From Bacteriovoracaceae bacterium (GTDB lineage: Bacteria; Bdellovibrionota; Bacteriovoracia; Bacteriovoracales; Bacteriovoracaceae), in contig JAGSHI010000005.1 of assembly GCA_023954635.1 (NCBI GenBank), positions 1-57,430 on the forward strand: a stretch of DNA of 57,430 bases. The letters run 5' to 3'. Under the pieces are notes generated by a model. That model did not search any database and had not been told where the DNA came from. It saw nothing but the letters and a program-made list of their open reading frames with translations. Shown here in pieces: positions 7,157 through 15,952 of the stretch (its first letter is position 1; each line of letters begins with the position of its first letter). The position numbers and the translations under genes are program-made.

Positions 7157-8269
7157 TTAAAAGAGGTTTCGTGAGTTGGATAATGAGGTCGCAATTCCGC
7201 AACAAAGCCCAAAAGTCACAAGAGATGAGCCTCCATAGGACATTAAGGGCAGAGGAAGGCCCACTACGGGCATTAGGCCCATTACCATCCCCATATTTAT
7301 GAAAGTGTGCCAAAAGAATATCGACATGAGTCCAACAGACACCACTGCATCGAATAGCCGAGTTACAGACGAAGCAAGCCATATGAATCTGAAAAAGAGA
7401 ACAATGTAGAGTGAGATAAGTAGCAGAGCACCAACGAATCCTTGCTCTTCATTGAAAATAGAAAAGACAAAGTCTGTATGGTTTTCTGGTAAGTAATTTA
7501 GTGAGGCCTGAGTGGATTTCTTCCACCCCTTTCCAAGAAATTGACCGGAGCCAATGGCAATTCGAGATTGAATAGCATTGTAACCAGAGCCTCTTGCATC
7601 TGCTGTAGGATCCAGAAAGGTTAGTATCCTCCTTCTTTGATAATCCTTTAGGCCGAAGTTATACATAACAACGCCACTAATAGTTCCTATTAAGGCTATA
7701 ATCACTAACGTCTTCCATTTTAGCTTTCGATAAAATGCCATAACAAAAAAGATCAGTAGTATTAACAATCCTGTCCCAAGATCTGGTTCAAGAATAATTA
7801 ATAATGCAGGAACAAAACAAATCCCAAATGGAATAATTAATTCCTTTATTCCTAGCTCCCTATCCGTATCGTGCTTAGACCACCATCTTGCTAATCCAAG
7901 AACTACTGAAAGTTTCATTATCTCAGAAGGTTGGAATCTAATGGGCCCAAGAACAAGCCACCTTTGTGCACCCATTCCTTTATGTCCCATTACCAGAACG
8001 ATTACGAGAAGAAAGACATTTATAAAATAGAAGGTATAAGCGTATCTATAAAAGTTTTTTGGACCAAAAAAGCTAACGGCCATCCCAGCAGCTAGAGATA
8101 TACCAAAATAGGCGAGTTGAGTTTTATACAGCGAGGCCATATGAGGAGAGCCTTGTGTCGCAGAATATAAGTTTAGGATCCCAATAAAGAAAATTGTCGA
8201 GCAGATTCCAAAGAATGAAAAGTCATATCGTTTGAAAACATCAAAGATAACAGATGTATTAAACCTCAT
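7157..8269 (-). CDS. rodA: RodA, SEDS-family peptidoglycan glycosyltransferase of rod elongation
   Basis: The 370-residue multi-pass protein carries SEDS landmarks: 'GAQRWLVLGPIRFQPSE' in the third/fourth helix region, a large central loop with 'NYLPENHTDFVFSIFNEEQGF', and the C-terminal 'PLPLMSYGGSS'. RodA polymerises lipid II into glycan strands and pairs with PBP2 in the elongasome in the inner membrane. The ATG overlaps the mrdA stop by one base (TAATG), so translation is coupled. It is the last gene of the mreC-mreD-mrdA-rodA operon. Confidence 0.95.
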   Translation of the reverse strand: MRFNTSVIFDVFKRYDFSFFGICSTIFFIGILNLYSATQGSPHMASLYKTQLAYFGISLAAGMAVSFFGPKNFYRYAYTFYFINVFLLVIVLVMGHKGMGAQRWLVLGPIRFQPSEIMKLSVVLGLARWWSKHDTDRELGIKELIIPFGICFVPALLIILEPDLGTGLLILLIFFVMAFYRKLKWKTLVIIALIGTISGVVMYNFGLKDYQRRRILTFLDPTADARGSGYNAIQSRIAIGSGQFLGKGWKKSTQASLNYLPENHTDFVFSIFNEEQGFVGALLLISLYIVLFFRFIWLASSVTRLFDAVVSVGLMSIFFWHTFINMGMVMGLMPVVGLPLPLMSYGGSSLVTFGLCCGIATSLSNSRNLF

Positions 8270-10290
8270 TATGCTTCCTCACTCTTTTCAGCTTCTTTTT
8301 CAGCTTGTTCTTTTTCTTTCTCTAGTTTTTCTTTTTCTTTTGCTTTTTTAATTTTATCTTTTCGAATTTTCTCTTTTTTCCAGAATTCTTTAAGTGCTTT
8401 TTTATCCTCTTCAGCAAATTTATTATAAGTTTGAGGATGATACTTCTTCATATAATTAGTGATTACATCTCGTACAACTGGCGCTGCTGCAGAGGAGCCA
8501 TGGCAACCGTGTTCAACAACTACAGATACAGCAATTTTTGGATCGTCAGCTGGCGCATATCCAACAAAAATTCCATGGTGCCGATCTTTATAAGGCATCT
8601 CCTCACATTTAGAAAAAAGTTCTTTAGATGTCATCGACTTAACTTGAGAAGTTCCCGTCTTTCCGGCCATATGAATACCAATTCCTCGATACCACCAGGC
8701 TGTTCCCTTCCTTTCGTTTACAACTTGATACAAACCTTTTTTTATAGCGTTTAAACTATCCTCAGATACATTTACTTGACTTACCATTTTAGGTGAAAAC
8801 TTTTTGACAACCTCTCCATCATTCTTGAAAACTTCTCTTATCAAATATGGATGATAGAGTTTTCCTTTATTTGCAATTGCAGCATAAGCTACAGCAAGCT
8901 GGAGTGGAGTAGCTAAAATATAGGATTGCCCAATGGAGCAACTTAAAGTTTCTCCTAACTGCCAATCTTCTCCATATCTCTTCTTCTTCCATTCTCTATC
9001 TGGAATAAGACCACTTGTTTCTCTTGGAAGCATTATTCCTGTCTTGCTTCCAAAACCAAACTTTCGGGCATAACGAGCAAGTACATCAATATCAAGTTGA
9101 GTAGCAATTTTATAAAAATAAACGTCTACTGATCTTTTTAAAGATTTGTAGACATCTGTGAGTCCATGACCACCTCGGTTCCAATCGTGATACCTTCTAC
9201 GTCCAAGTTTGAAAGTTGGACCACATTTAACTTTTTGATCTTTAGTTATAATTCCCTCTTCGAGGGCCGCCAATGCAGTAAAAGTTTTAAAAGTAGATCC
9301 AGGGGAATAATGCTCTTGAATCGTTCTATCTCGAAGGGGGTTTTTTGTATTATCAACTAGGGATTTCCAATACTCAGTTGTCAAACCTCGGCTGAATTGA
9401 GTTGGATCAAAACTTGGTCGAGAAACCATCGTAAGAATCTCACCGGTATTTACATCAATAGCAACGGCTGATCCGACTTTCCCCTCTAATGAGTTATAAG
9501 CCGTAATTTGCATATCTCGATCAATCGTTAATCTTAGATTATTTCCAGGAACTGCTTTTCTATTTCGAACATCTGAAAAGATTTCTGAGCCACTGACATG
9601 CTTTCGAACCCTACCTCTTGCGTCCACCCTTACAAACTCGTGTCCATCATCTCCACGAAGTTCAAGGTCCATTTCCTCTTCAAGTCCTGCTTGACCAATA
9701 AAGTCGCCAAGCTTGTAATTAAATTTATCTCTCTTTCGATATTTAGGAAGTTGATGCTGGGATATTTCTGAAATGTAACCAAGAAGGTGTCCGCCAATTT
9801 CTTTGTCTGAATACTCTCTCGATATAAATGAATGTACTAAAACACCTGGCATTTTGAAATTTTCAGTTTCAATAATAGCGACTTCTTTTCTAGAAATATT
9901 TTTCTTTATAACCACTGGGCGATACTTTGCTTGACCACGATTCTTTTTAAGAGTTTTCTTAATATCCTTAGACGACATTTTTAGGATTTGAGCTAATTTA
10001 TCCACAGAAGCATTTTTATTTTTTAAATACTGAGGAATAATGATGGCATCAAATCTTGGAATATTGTGAATTAGTAATTGATTGTTACGACTAAAGATCA
10101 TCCCCCTAGCAGCTTTGACTGTTTCCTTTCTTAAAGTATTCTCAATCGAATAACGATAGAGCTCTTTCCCTGAATAAATCTGTAAATACCAAAGCCTTGC
10201 TATAATAATAAGAAAAAAGAAAATTACGATATTCCCTATGAGAGTTAGTCTCCCCTTATGGGAACGTACGACGTCATCTTCACCGAACAT
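8269..10290 (-). CDS. mrdA: Penicillin-binding protein 2 (elongation transpeptidase)
   Basis: This class B PBP has an N-terminal membrane anchor (about residues 17-35), a pedestal domain, and the transpeptidase domain. The catalytic SxxK is in SPGSTFK near residue 330, the second motif is SVD in 'KRSVDVYFYK', and KTGTS is near 541. It crosslinks nascent peptidoglycan made by RodA during rod elongation. Unlike typical PBP2, it ends in a ~50-residue Lys/Glu-rich tail predicted to be a charged helix. The start overlaps the mreD stop (TAATG) and its stop overlaps the rodA start. Confidence 0.95.
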   Translation of the reverse strand: MFGEDDVVRSHKGRLTLIGNIVIFFFLIIIARLWYLQIYSGKELYRYSIENTLRKETVKAARGMIFSRNNQLLIHNIPRFDAIIIPQYLKNKNASVDKLAQILKMSSKDIKKTLKKNRGQAKYRPVVIKKNISRKEVAIIETENFKMPGVLVHSFISREYSDKEIGGHLLGYISEISQHQLPKYRKRDKFNYKLGDFIGQAGLEEEMDLELRGDDGHEFVRVDARGRVRKHVSGSEIFSDVRNRKAVPGNNLRLTIDRDMQITAYNSLEGKVGSAVAIDVNTGEILTMVSRPSFDPTQFSRGLTTEYWKSLVDNTKNPLRDRTIQEHYSPGSTFKTFTALAALEEGIITKDQKVKCGPTFKLGRRRYHDWNRGGHGLTDVYKSLKRSVDVYFYKIATQLDIDVLARYARKFGFGSKTGIMLPRETSGLIPDREWKKKRYGEDWQLGETLSCSIGQSYILATPLQLAVAYAAIANKGKLYHPYLIREVFKNDGEVVKKFSPKMVSQVNVSEDSLNAIKKGLYQVVNERKGTAWWYRGIGIHMAGKTGTSQVKSMTSKELFSKCEEMPYKDRHHGIFVGYAPADDPKIAVSVVVEHGCHGSSAAAPVVRDVITNYMKKYHPQTYNKFAEEDKKALKEFWKKEKIRKDKIKKAKEKEKLEKEKEQAEKEAEKSEEA

Positions 10291-10823
10291 TAAGCTTCAT
10301 CTCCAAGAAGCCCGCCAGTAGACATACTCCAAACTTTTTCTAAAACAATAAAGAGAATGGGAGAAAGGAATGAAAGAATGATGCTCTCAGGAATAAATCT
10401 CCAAAACTTTGAAATAACAAAACTAACATCACCCATTCTTATATAAATCAATCCGCTAATTACACAGAACCAAAATGTTTGAAAAATTTGTGTCACAATC
10501 ATAGTTGCTGCTGCAGAAGAAAAATGAATGAGATCTCTCAAGTAGCTAATTAGTATACAGACTAAAATTCCTGCAATAGTTCCCGGCTCCCAGCCTTCAA
10601 CCGTAAAAAAACTATGAAAGTATTGAATCATCAGAATAAACAAAGCTAAGTAAGCAGTTTGAAATCGAAATCCAAAAAATAGAATCACTAATATATTAAA
10701 CGGCAAAATAAAGTTCTTTAAACCAAACACTGGCAACAACGCAGTAGCAAGAACTTCTAAAACAAGAAGAATGAGAATTGTAATTACCATTGGAGCAACG
10801 ACATTCTTGATTTCTGTTTTCAC
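10290..10823 (-). CDS. mreD: MreD, rod shape-determining membrane protein
   Basis: The 177-residue hydrophobic protein has five or six membrane helices and sits between mreC and mrdA, the standard position of mreD. MreD is a small integral membrane component of the elongasome that contacts MreC. Sequence conservation is low in this family, so the assignment rests mainly on size, topology and operon position. The start is a GTG that overlaps the mreC stop (TAGTG); its own stop overlaps the mrdA ATG. Confidence 0.85.
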   Translation of the reverse strand: MKTEIKNVVAPMVITILILLVLEVLATALLPVFGLKNFILPFNILVILFFGFRFQTAYLALFILMIQYFHSFFTVEGWEPGTIAGILVCILISYLRDLIHFSSAAATMIVTQIFQTFWFCVISGLIYIRMGDVSFVISKFWRFIPESIILSFLSPILFIVLEKVWSMSTGGLLGDEA

Positions 10824-11704
10824 TAACGTTTCTCCTGATCTTCCTTATCGAGTGCATCCCATTCTATCTTCTTCACTTCATCTAAACTTGAAACGAGAAC
10901 GATGATTTCCTCGAGGCCCCCAAAATCTACTTCAGGAGTAATCTCTACATGCTGAGTAATTCCATAAGACTCACGTTCAATTCTTGCGACTCTTCCTATC
11001 TTTAGACCTTTTGGATAAATATTTCCAAGTCCTGAGGTAAGGACAAGATCATTTAGAATAATTGGTTTTGTACGGGTGACATACTTCATAACTAACCTAT
11101 CGTCGGAATCACCCTCTAATATCCCATGGGCCCTCGTTCTTGAAACTAAACCATCAATTCGATTTGAGGGATCTAATATCGTAAGAACATCAGCATAATG
11201 ATCTGTTAATCTATAGATATAACCAACAAGTCCAATAGAAGTCACTACTGGGGACTGTAATCTAATCCCAGACTTGATCCCCTTATTAATTCTAAGAACT
11301 TTGTAATCGCTTGAAGAATCCCAGCTTACAATTTGGGCCAATATTTTTTTTACTTTTAAGTCACTTCCAAATTCTAAATACCCTTTTAGTCTTTGGTTTT
11401 CTTTTTTCATCTCTTCCATTTCGAAGAGTTCATTTTCCAGTTGACCAACTTTTTTGATCAACATTCCTTTTTCTTTGCTCGCAGATACATTATTAACGTA
11501 GTGCTCAAAAAGATCAGTTACCTCTTTGTGCAGGTAACTGACGCCCCGCTGTAGTGGCGTTACAGAGTCAATCATGAGGTTTTCAAAGGCCGAGGTAGAT
11601 CTGAATACGGTGTTTTTACGTGAAAAGCTAAATAACGCCAAACCCAATACAACGATATTAAGTACAAGTTTTAAACGCTGTCCTTGCGATTCCCAAATTC
11701 TCAA
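10823..11704 (-). CDS. mreC: MreC, rod shape-determining protein
   Basis: The protein has one N-terminal membrane helix (about 13-25), a coiled coil (about 60-105), and the beta-rich periplasmic domain with 'VVTSIGLVGYIYRLTDHYADVLTI' and 'VLTSGLGNIYPKGLKIGRV', typical of MreC. It bridges the cytoskeleton and PBP2/RodA in the periplasm. The start is a TTG with AGGAG six bases upstream; no better ATG exists before the membrane helix. It begins the mre/mrd operon. mreB, usually just upstream, is absent: the upstream neighbour is a divergent chaperone gene. Confidence 0.95.
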   Translation of the reverse strand: MRIWESQGQRLKLVLNIVVLGLALFSFSRKNTVFRSTSAFENLMIDSVTPLQRGVSYLHKEVTDLFEHYVNNVSASKEKGMLIKKVGQLENELFEMEEMKKENQRLKGYLEFGSDLKVKKILAQIVSWDSSSDYKVLRINKGIKSGIRLQSPVVTSIGLVGYIYRLTDHYADVLTILDPSNRIDGLVSRTRAHGILEGDSDDRLVMKYVTRTKPIILNDLVLTSGLGNIYPKGLKIGRVARIERESYGITQHVEITPEVDFGGLEEIIVLVSSLDEVKKIEWDALDKEDQEKR

Positions 11705-11765
11705 ATTTTACTCCTAAATATATACTCAAATAGGTTAACTAAAAGCACTCTTAATGCCAATAATC

Positions 11766-11794
11766 TTTACGTCTTAGGCCAATCATACGATAAT
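11766..11794 (+). promoter_or_regulatory. Probable promoter of the PpiD-like gene
   Basis: TTTACG (11766-11771) and GATAAT (11789-11794) are spaced by 17 nt, a reasonable sigma70-type pair. The leader to the ATG at 11832 would be about 30 nt. The opposite strand should hold the mreC promoter; TTGGCA with a weak TAACCT 17 nt away is the best candidate there. Confidence 0.4.
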
Positions 11795-11831
11795 TTCGGA
11801 CAACTTAATTTAGGACAATTTGGAGCAGAGC

Positions 11832-13313
11832 ATGTCTGGAGCATTTCAAAAAAGAACAACTAATATTTTTCTAACTATTTTCATTGGATTTATTGTCGTC
11901 TCCTTTATGTTTACTGGATATGAATCAATGAAAGGCTCGCCTGATACGGTTGCAAACGTTGGCGGTATTCCAATTAAGATTAGTGAATATAGACAAGAGT
12001 ACAATCGTCAACTCGAATTCTATAGAAAAATAATGAATGGAGAACTCAATTCAAAACAAATTGAGCAATTTGGTCTTAAGCAAAACGCTATTCGAAATCT
12101 TGTTCAAAGAAACTTAATGATTAAGTTCTCTGAGAAACTTGGAATTATTCCCAGCTCAGATCAAATAAAAAAAGAAATAAAGGATTTACCTTATTTTAAA
12201 ACAAGTAATAAGTTTGACATCAATAAGTACAAGCTTCTTTTAAGCAGAAATGGAATGACACCGTCAGATTTTGAAAGAGATGTTACAAGAAACCTAAAGG
12301 CACAACTTTCAGGTGAAGTCATTCAATCATTCCCTGTTTCTTCACGCTATGTAGAAGAGAGAGAGAAATTTAAAAAGCAAAAAGTTAATGCAAATATTGT
12401 ACAGTTTAAAAAGAGCTCTCTTGAGAAACACATTAAAGTGACCTCAAAAGAAATTAAAACATTCCTTTCTGATGAAAAAAATAAGAACAGAGTTGAGGGA
12501 ATTTTTAAAACGAAAAAAGCTACATTAGACCAAAAAGAGCAAGTTCTTGCGAGTCACATCCTTTTCAAAAGCGGTGACAAGAATGAGGCAAAAGCTAAAA
12601 AGAAAGCTGGGGACCTTGTAAAAAAGTTAAACCTAAAAAACTTTGCTAAAATGGCTGACAAGCATACTGAAGACAGAACAGGTAAAGGGACAGGTGGTGA
12701 TCTAAAGTGGTTCTCAAAAGGTAGAATGGTCCCAGAATTTGAAAAAGCAGCATTCAATGGAAAGAAGGGAACTATTGTAGGTCCAGTAAAAACTGACTTT
12801 GGTTATCATATCATTCACATTAGAGACAAAAAGAAAGCGAAACAAGCTGTGCTAGCGGATCATCAAAATAACCTAGCTAAAGAACTACTCCAAAAAGATA
12901 AGAAGTCTCAAACTAAAGATCTTGTTGCTAACTTAAAGAAGCAAGTAGAGAAGAGCTTAAAATCAAAAAACTTATCTAGTCTTAAAAAACTACAAAAGAA
13001 ATATGGTTTTAAGCTTGAATCTGATGTTGAGATAAATAGACTTGACGGTGCCTCTGGTGGGATTACGATCGATGCTAAAAATCTTAAGAGCCTATTTACT
13101 GATAAGCCTGGGGCTATCTACAACTTTGATGAGACTCTTGAAGTTACGATTGTAAAAACTTCAAAAGCAAAAGCAGATAAAAAAGCCAAAGAGCTAGACG
13201 TCGAAAAAGAAAGACAAAGCCTTGCCCAGCTATTATCTAGAAAGCTAAGGGAAGAGCTTATGAAAGACTTGGAAAAAAATATCCAAGTTAAAGTTTATGA
13301 CAAAATGCTTTAA
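11832..13313 (+). CDS. PpiD/SurA-type membrane-anchored periplasmic chaperone with parvulin domain
   Basis: The protein has one N-terminal transmembrane anchor (about residues 11-30), a SurA_N-like helical domain, and one parvulin peptidyl-prolyl isomerase domain (about 230-335) with 'ASHILF', 'GTGGDLKWFSKGRMVPEFEKAAF' and 'FGYHIIHI'. This is the PpiD arrangement: it assists folding of proteins leaving the Sec translocon. I chose the ATG at 11832 because GGAG lies six bases upstream; a TTG four codons earlier is possible. The charged C-terminal helices resemble the PpiD C-domain. The downstream ferredoxin start overlaps its stop (TAATG). Divergent from mreC. Confidence 0.85.
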   Translation: MSGAFQKRTTNIFLTIFIGFIVVSFMFTGYESMKGSPDTVANVGGIPIKISEYRQEYNRQLEFYRKIMNGELNSKQIEQFGLKQNAIRNLVQRNLMIKFSEKLGIIPSSDQIKKEIKDLPYFKTSNKFDINKYKLLLSRNGMTPSDFERDVTRNLKAQLSGEVIQSFPVSSRYVEEREKFKKQKVNANIVQFKKSSLEKHIKVTSKEIKTFLSDEKNKNRVEGIFKTKKATLDQKEQVLASHILFKSGDKNEAKAKKKAGDLVKKLNLKNFAKMADKHTEDRTGKGTGGDLKWFSKGRMVPEFEKAAFNGKKGTIVGPVKTDFGYHIIHIRDKKKAKQAVLADHQNNLAKELLQKDKKSQTKDLVANLKKQVEKSLKSKNLSSLKKLQKKYGFKLESDVEINRLDGASGGITIDAKNLKSLFTDKPGAIYNFDETLEVTIVKTSKAKADKKAKELDVEKERQSLAQLLSRKLREELMKDLEKNIQVKVYDKML

Positions 13314-13549
13314 TGGCGAACAGAGAAGAAAAGTTTAAGCAAAACACAGAAGGAGCTTTTTACGTAGATGATCAGTGTATCGCATGTGATGCCTGCGTTA
13401 TCGAAGCTCCTCTTTTTTTTGCAATGAATGAAGATGATGGACACGCCTACGTAAAGTCTCAACCAAAATCAGATAAAGACTTTCAGAACTGTATAGAGGC
13501 CCTCGAGGCTTGCCCTGTTGAGGCAATAGGTAAAGATGGAGCTGATTAA
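13313..13549 (+). CDS. Small single-cluster ferredoxin
   Basis: The 78-residue protein has CIACDAC (three cysteines spaced CxxCxxC, residues 22-28) and a distant CP near residue 67, the pattern of a monocluster [4Fe-4S] (or [3Fe-4S]) ferredoxin. An additional Cys lies in 'FQNCIEALEACP'. It acts as a cytosolic electron carrier; its partner is not evident. The ATG overlaps the upstream stop (TAATG), so synthesis is coupled to the periplasmic chaperone, an unexpected pairing. It ends two bases before the stop of the convergent metal exporter. Confidence 0.9.
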   Translation: MANREEKFKQNTEGAFYVDDQCIACDACVIEAPLFFAMNEDDGHAYVKSQPKSDKDFQNCIEALEACPVEAIGKDGAD

Positions 13550-13551
13550 TT

Positions 13552-14451
13552 TTAGCTAACTTCTATATAGACTCTCTTAATCCTAGAATCTAAAGATTTC
13601 ACAAGCTGATCTAGTTGTTTTATAGCAGACTTCACAGCATTGGCCGTTCCTAGATCATCAGAGATATTGATATCCATGTTAACCAAAATAAACTCAGGCC
13701 CCACGTGCATTGTCAGTATTTTTCCAACTACACTTACACCGCTAACAGAGTGAGATTTTTCTTTTATAGATTCGATAAGTTCAGATTCTGCAGCCTCACC
13801 TATTAAAAGACCTTTTGTTTCATAGGCTAACCAAATAGCAGTGGACGCTAAAATTAAGCCAATTAGTATCGATGCAATGCTGTCATATATATGATTACCA
13901 GTATAATGAGCGACAGAAACTCCGATTAAAGCTATGAAAAGTCCTAGCAAGGCTGCTGTATCCTCAAATAATATAACAAACATTGTAGGATCTTTTCCTT
14001 TCTCTACTGCCTCTAAGTAAGACATTTTCCCCTTGATCGCTCGCATTTCTTTCAAGGCCATATACCAAGCAATTGATTCAAAAATAATTGATCCACCTAA
14101 TATTATATAATTAATAGTTGGATCTTTAGGCTCAACGGCAACAAACAAGCTATGAATTCCCTCATAGAGAGAAAATCCAGCACCAACTGCAAAGATTAAT
14201 ATTGAAACAATAAAACTCCAAAAATAAATTTCTTTACCATGTCCAAATGGAAAATTTTCATCGGCTGGCTTTTTGGCTTGTTTCATCCCAAACAACAACA
14301 ATACCTGATTCCCTGTATCCACGAGACTATGAATACCTTCAGAGAACATTGCTGAACTTTTTGTAATGAATGCACCTGCGAATTTACAAATTGAAATTAA
14401 AAAATTTGCTATCAATGCTGCATAGATGACTTTTTTAGATCCTGAAGCCAT
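13552..14451 (-). CDS. Cation diffusion facilitator (CDF) metal-ion transporter
   Basis: The 299-residue protein has six predicted membrane helices and a C-terminal cytoplasmic dimerisation domain. Signature segments are 'SEGIHSLVDTGNQ' in the second helix, whose His and Asp belong to the metal site, FGHGKEIYFWSF after it, and 'YDSIASILIGLIL' in the fifth helix. The HGKEIYFWSF variant is typical of the SLC30A9/ZnT9-like branch rather than of FieF. It should exchange Zn2+, Mn2+ or similar ions for protons across the inner membrane; the ion cannot be decided from sequence. It is monocistronic, and a shared hairpin separates it from flgE. Confidence 0.9.
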   Translation of the reverse strand: MASGSKKVIYAALIANFLISICKFAGAFITKSSAMFSEGIHSLVDTGNQVLLLFGMKQAKKPADENFPFGHGKEIYFWSFIVSILIFAVGAGFSLYEGIHSLFVAVEPKDPTINYIILGGSIIFESIAWYMALKEMRAIKGKMSYLEAVEKGKDPTMFVILFEDTAALLGLFIALIGVSVAHYTGNHIYDSIASILIGLILASTAIWLAYETKGLLIGEAAESELIESIKEKSHSVSGVSVVGKILTMHVGPEFILVNMDINISDDLGTANAVKSAIKQLDQLVKSLDSRIKRVYIEVS

Positions 14452-14492
14452 TTTACTCTCTCCTTAAAATGTTTCTTCTATTATAGGTAAAA

Positions 14493-14522
14493 AAAAGCCC
14501 TATCATCAAGGATAGGGCTTTT
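14493..14522 (-). terminator. Hairpin terminator after flgE
   Basis: A perfect 12-bp stem AAAAGCCCTATC (14493-14504) / GATAGGGCTTTT (14511-14522) has a 6-nt loop. On the minus strand it is followed by a T run, so it closes the flagellar operon. The region lies directly upstream of the CDF gene, which shares the strand, so it also insulates that gene. Confidence 0.9.
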
Positions 14523-14548
14523 CTTTTTGCGAAATCAGAGGTTAGTTA

Positions 14549-15829
14549 CTACCTCTTAAGCTGCAGAACTTCCTGCAACATTTGATCTGAAGTTGTTATC
14601 GTTTTAGCATTGGCCTGAAAGTTTCTTTGTGATGTCATGAGATTTACAAACTCATTGGCAATATCAACATTAGAAAGCTCCAACGACTTAGCAAGAACTT
14701 CACCTCGACCAGCTTCTCCAGGCTTCCCTAAAGCTGCTTGTCCAGACTTCTTAGATTCTTTAGCTAAGTTTTTACCAACTTTAAATAATCCTTCACTATT
14801 TTCAAATTTAGCAATTCCAATTTGGGCAACATCTCTATCTTCCCCATTATTGTAAACAGCGGTTAAAACACCGTCATCACTGAAAGACATAGAAGCTAAT
14901 GTTGCAGCTGATGAACCATCTTGAGTGTGTCTTGCGACAGCTGCCCCAGATCCATATTGAGTTGAAGCATCAAGCCCATCACCACCTTCAGCAATCGATT
15001 CACCCCAGCTGAATTTAATTTGTTGTCCAGCAGCGGCACCTTTATTGAAGTTAAAAGAGTTAGATCCAATCTGCTCTTCTTGTAATCTTCCTTTATCATT
15101 GAAAAGTAACGTACCGTTAGCCATTTCAACTTGCTTACCTTCTTCACCACCTTGAGCATCTTTACCATCAACTAGAGCATGGTACTCCCAAGTATTATTT
15201 CCTGTTTTGTTATAATAGACAGAAACAACTCTCGCTGTACCTACATTATCGTAAACAGTTAATGAGTGAGAAAAGTTTGAAGTCTCATCAGGATCTTCAA
15301 CATTAAATTGTTTGTTTTCGTCTCTAGAATCTAGGTTCATTGAAATTTCCACATCTTCAGTTGCTGAAGCTGGAATTGTTGTATTCCCTAGTCTGATTGC
15401 ATCTAGTTTGTTTGTAATGTCACCTTTGTCATTGGCCGCAAAACCTTGAACTCGGTAACCATCACCAGTGATAAGATAACCCTCTTTATCAAAGTGAAAA
15501 GAACCATCTCTAGTGTAGCCACGTCCAAAAGGAGCATCGACTTGAAAATACCCGTTACCGTTAATTGCAAGGTCAGTCATACTTTCGGTTCTTGCAACAT
15601 CACCCTGACTCATCATAGGTTTAATGTGAGCGATTTTCGTACCAGCACCAAACTGATCCCCACCATCAATACCTTTAAGAGAAGTTGCTAAAACATCCTG
15701 AAACTCGGCACGCGATCCTTTAAAACCTGTGGTTCCTGCGTTGGCAATGTTGTCACCGACAACTCCCATACCTGAACCTGCGGCCTGAAGACCTGACACA
15801 CCTACTTGAAATGAGCGTAAAATTCCCAT
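14549..15829 (-). CDS. flgE: FlgE, flagellar hook protein
   Basis: The N-terminus ('VGVSGLQAAGSGMGVVGDNIANAGT') and the C-terminus ('FVNLMTSQRNFQANAKTITT') are the paired D0 helices of axial flagellar proteins. Between them are the FlgE-type 'NGNGYFQVD' and hook beta domains. It polymerises into the hook joining rod and filament. Length (426 residues) is normal for a hook protein. AGGAGGGA precedes the ATG by a short gap. A 123-nt leader separates it from the TIGR02530-type gene, unlike the tight spacing in the rest of the operon, so it may have extra regulation. A strong terminator follows. Confidence 0.95.
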   Translation of the reverse strand: MGILRSFQVGVSGLQAAGSGMGVVGDNIANAGTTGFKGSRAEFQDVLATSLKGIDGGDQFGAGTKIAHIKPMMSQGDVARTESMTDLAINGNGYFQVDAPFGRGYTRDGSFHFDKEGYLITGDGYRVQGFAANDKGDITNKLDAIRLGNTTIPASATEDVEISMNLDSRDENKQFNVEDPDETSNFSHSLTVYDNVGTARVVSVYYNKTGNNTWEYHALVDGKDAQGGEEGKQVEMANGTLLFNDKGRLQEEQIGSNSFNFNKGAAAGQQIKFSWGESIAEGGDGLDASTQYGSGAAVARHTQDGSSAATLASMSFSDDGVLTAVYNNGEDRDVAQIGIAKFENSEGLFKVGKNLAKESKKSGQAALGKPGEAGRGEVLAKSLELSNVDIANEFVNLMTSQRNFQANAKTITTSDQMLQEVLQLKR

Positions 15830-15952
15830 ATAAGTCCCTCCTAGACTTGGAATACAAGAGACTTAGCTATGGTATGATTTTTTTAGACAACTACAGGTCT
15901 AAAATGAGGCTCCCGATAAGGACCAGCCGATATCACCCTAAATCTAACGTAT
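15830..15952 (-). promoter_or_regulatory. flgE leader with hairpin-forming repeats
   Basis: This 123-nt gap contains a perfect 8-bp dyad TTTTAGAC (15881-15888) / GTCTAAAA (15897-15904) and, further upstream of flgE, a GGCT/AGCC stem around two copies of CCGATA. No convincing sigma54 or sigma28 promoter could be aligned, and there is no T run in the flgE direction. It may be an mRNA leader structure or an internal promoter region. Confidence 0.35.

Noticed and set aside
15905-15930. CCGATA repeats in the flgE leader as sigma28 promoters
   Set aside because: Spacing to any TAAA element is wrong, and the repeats read in the direction opposite to flgE.
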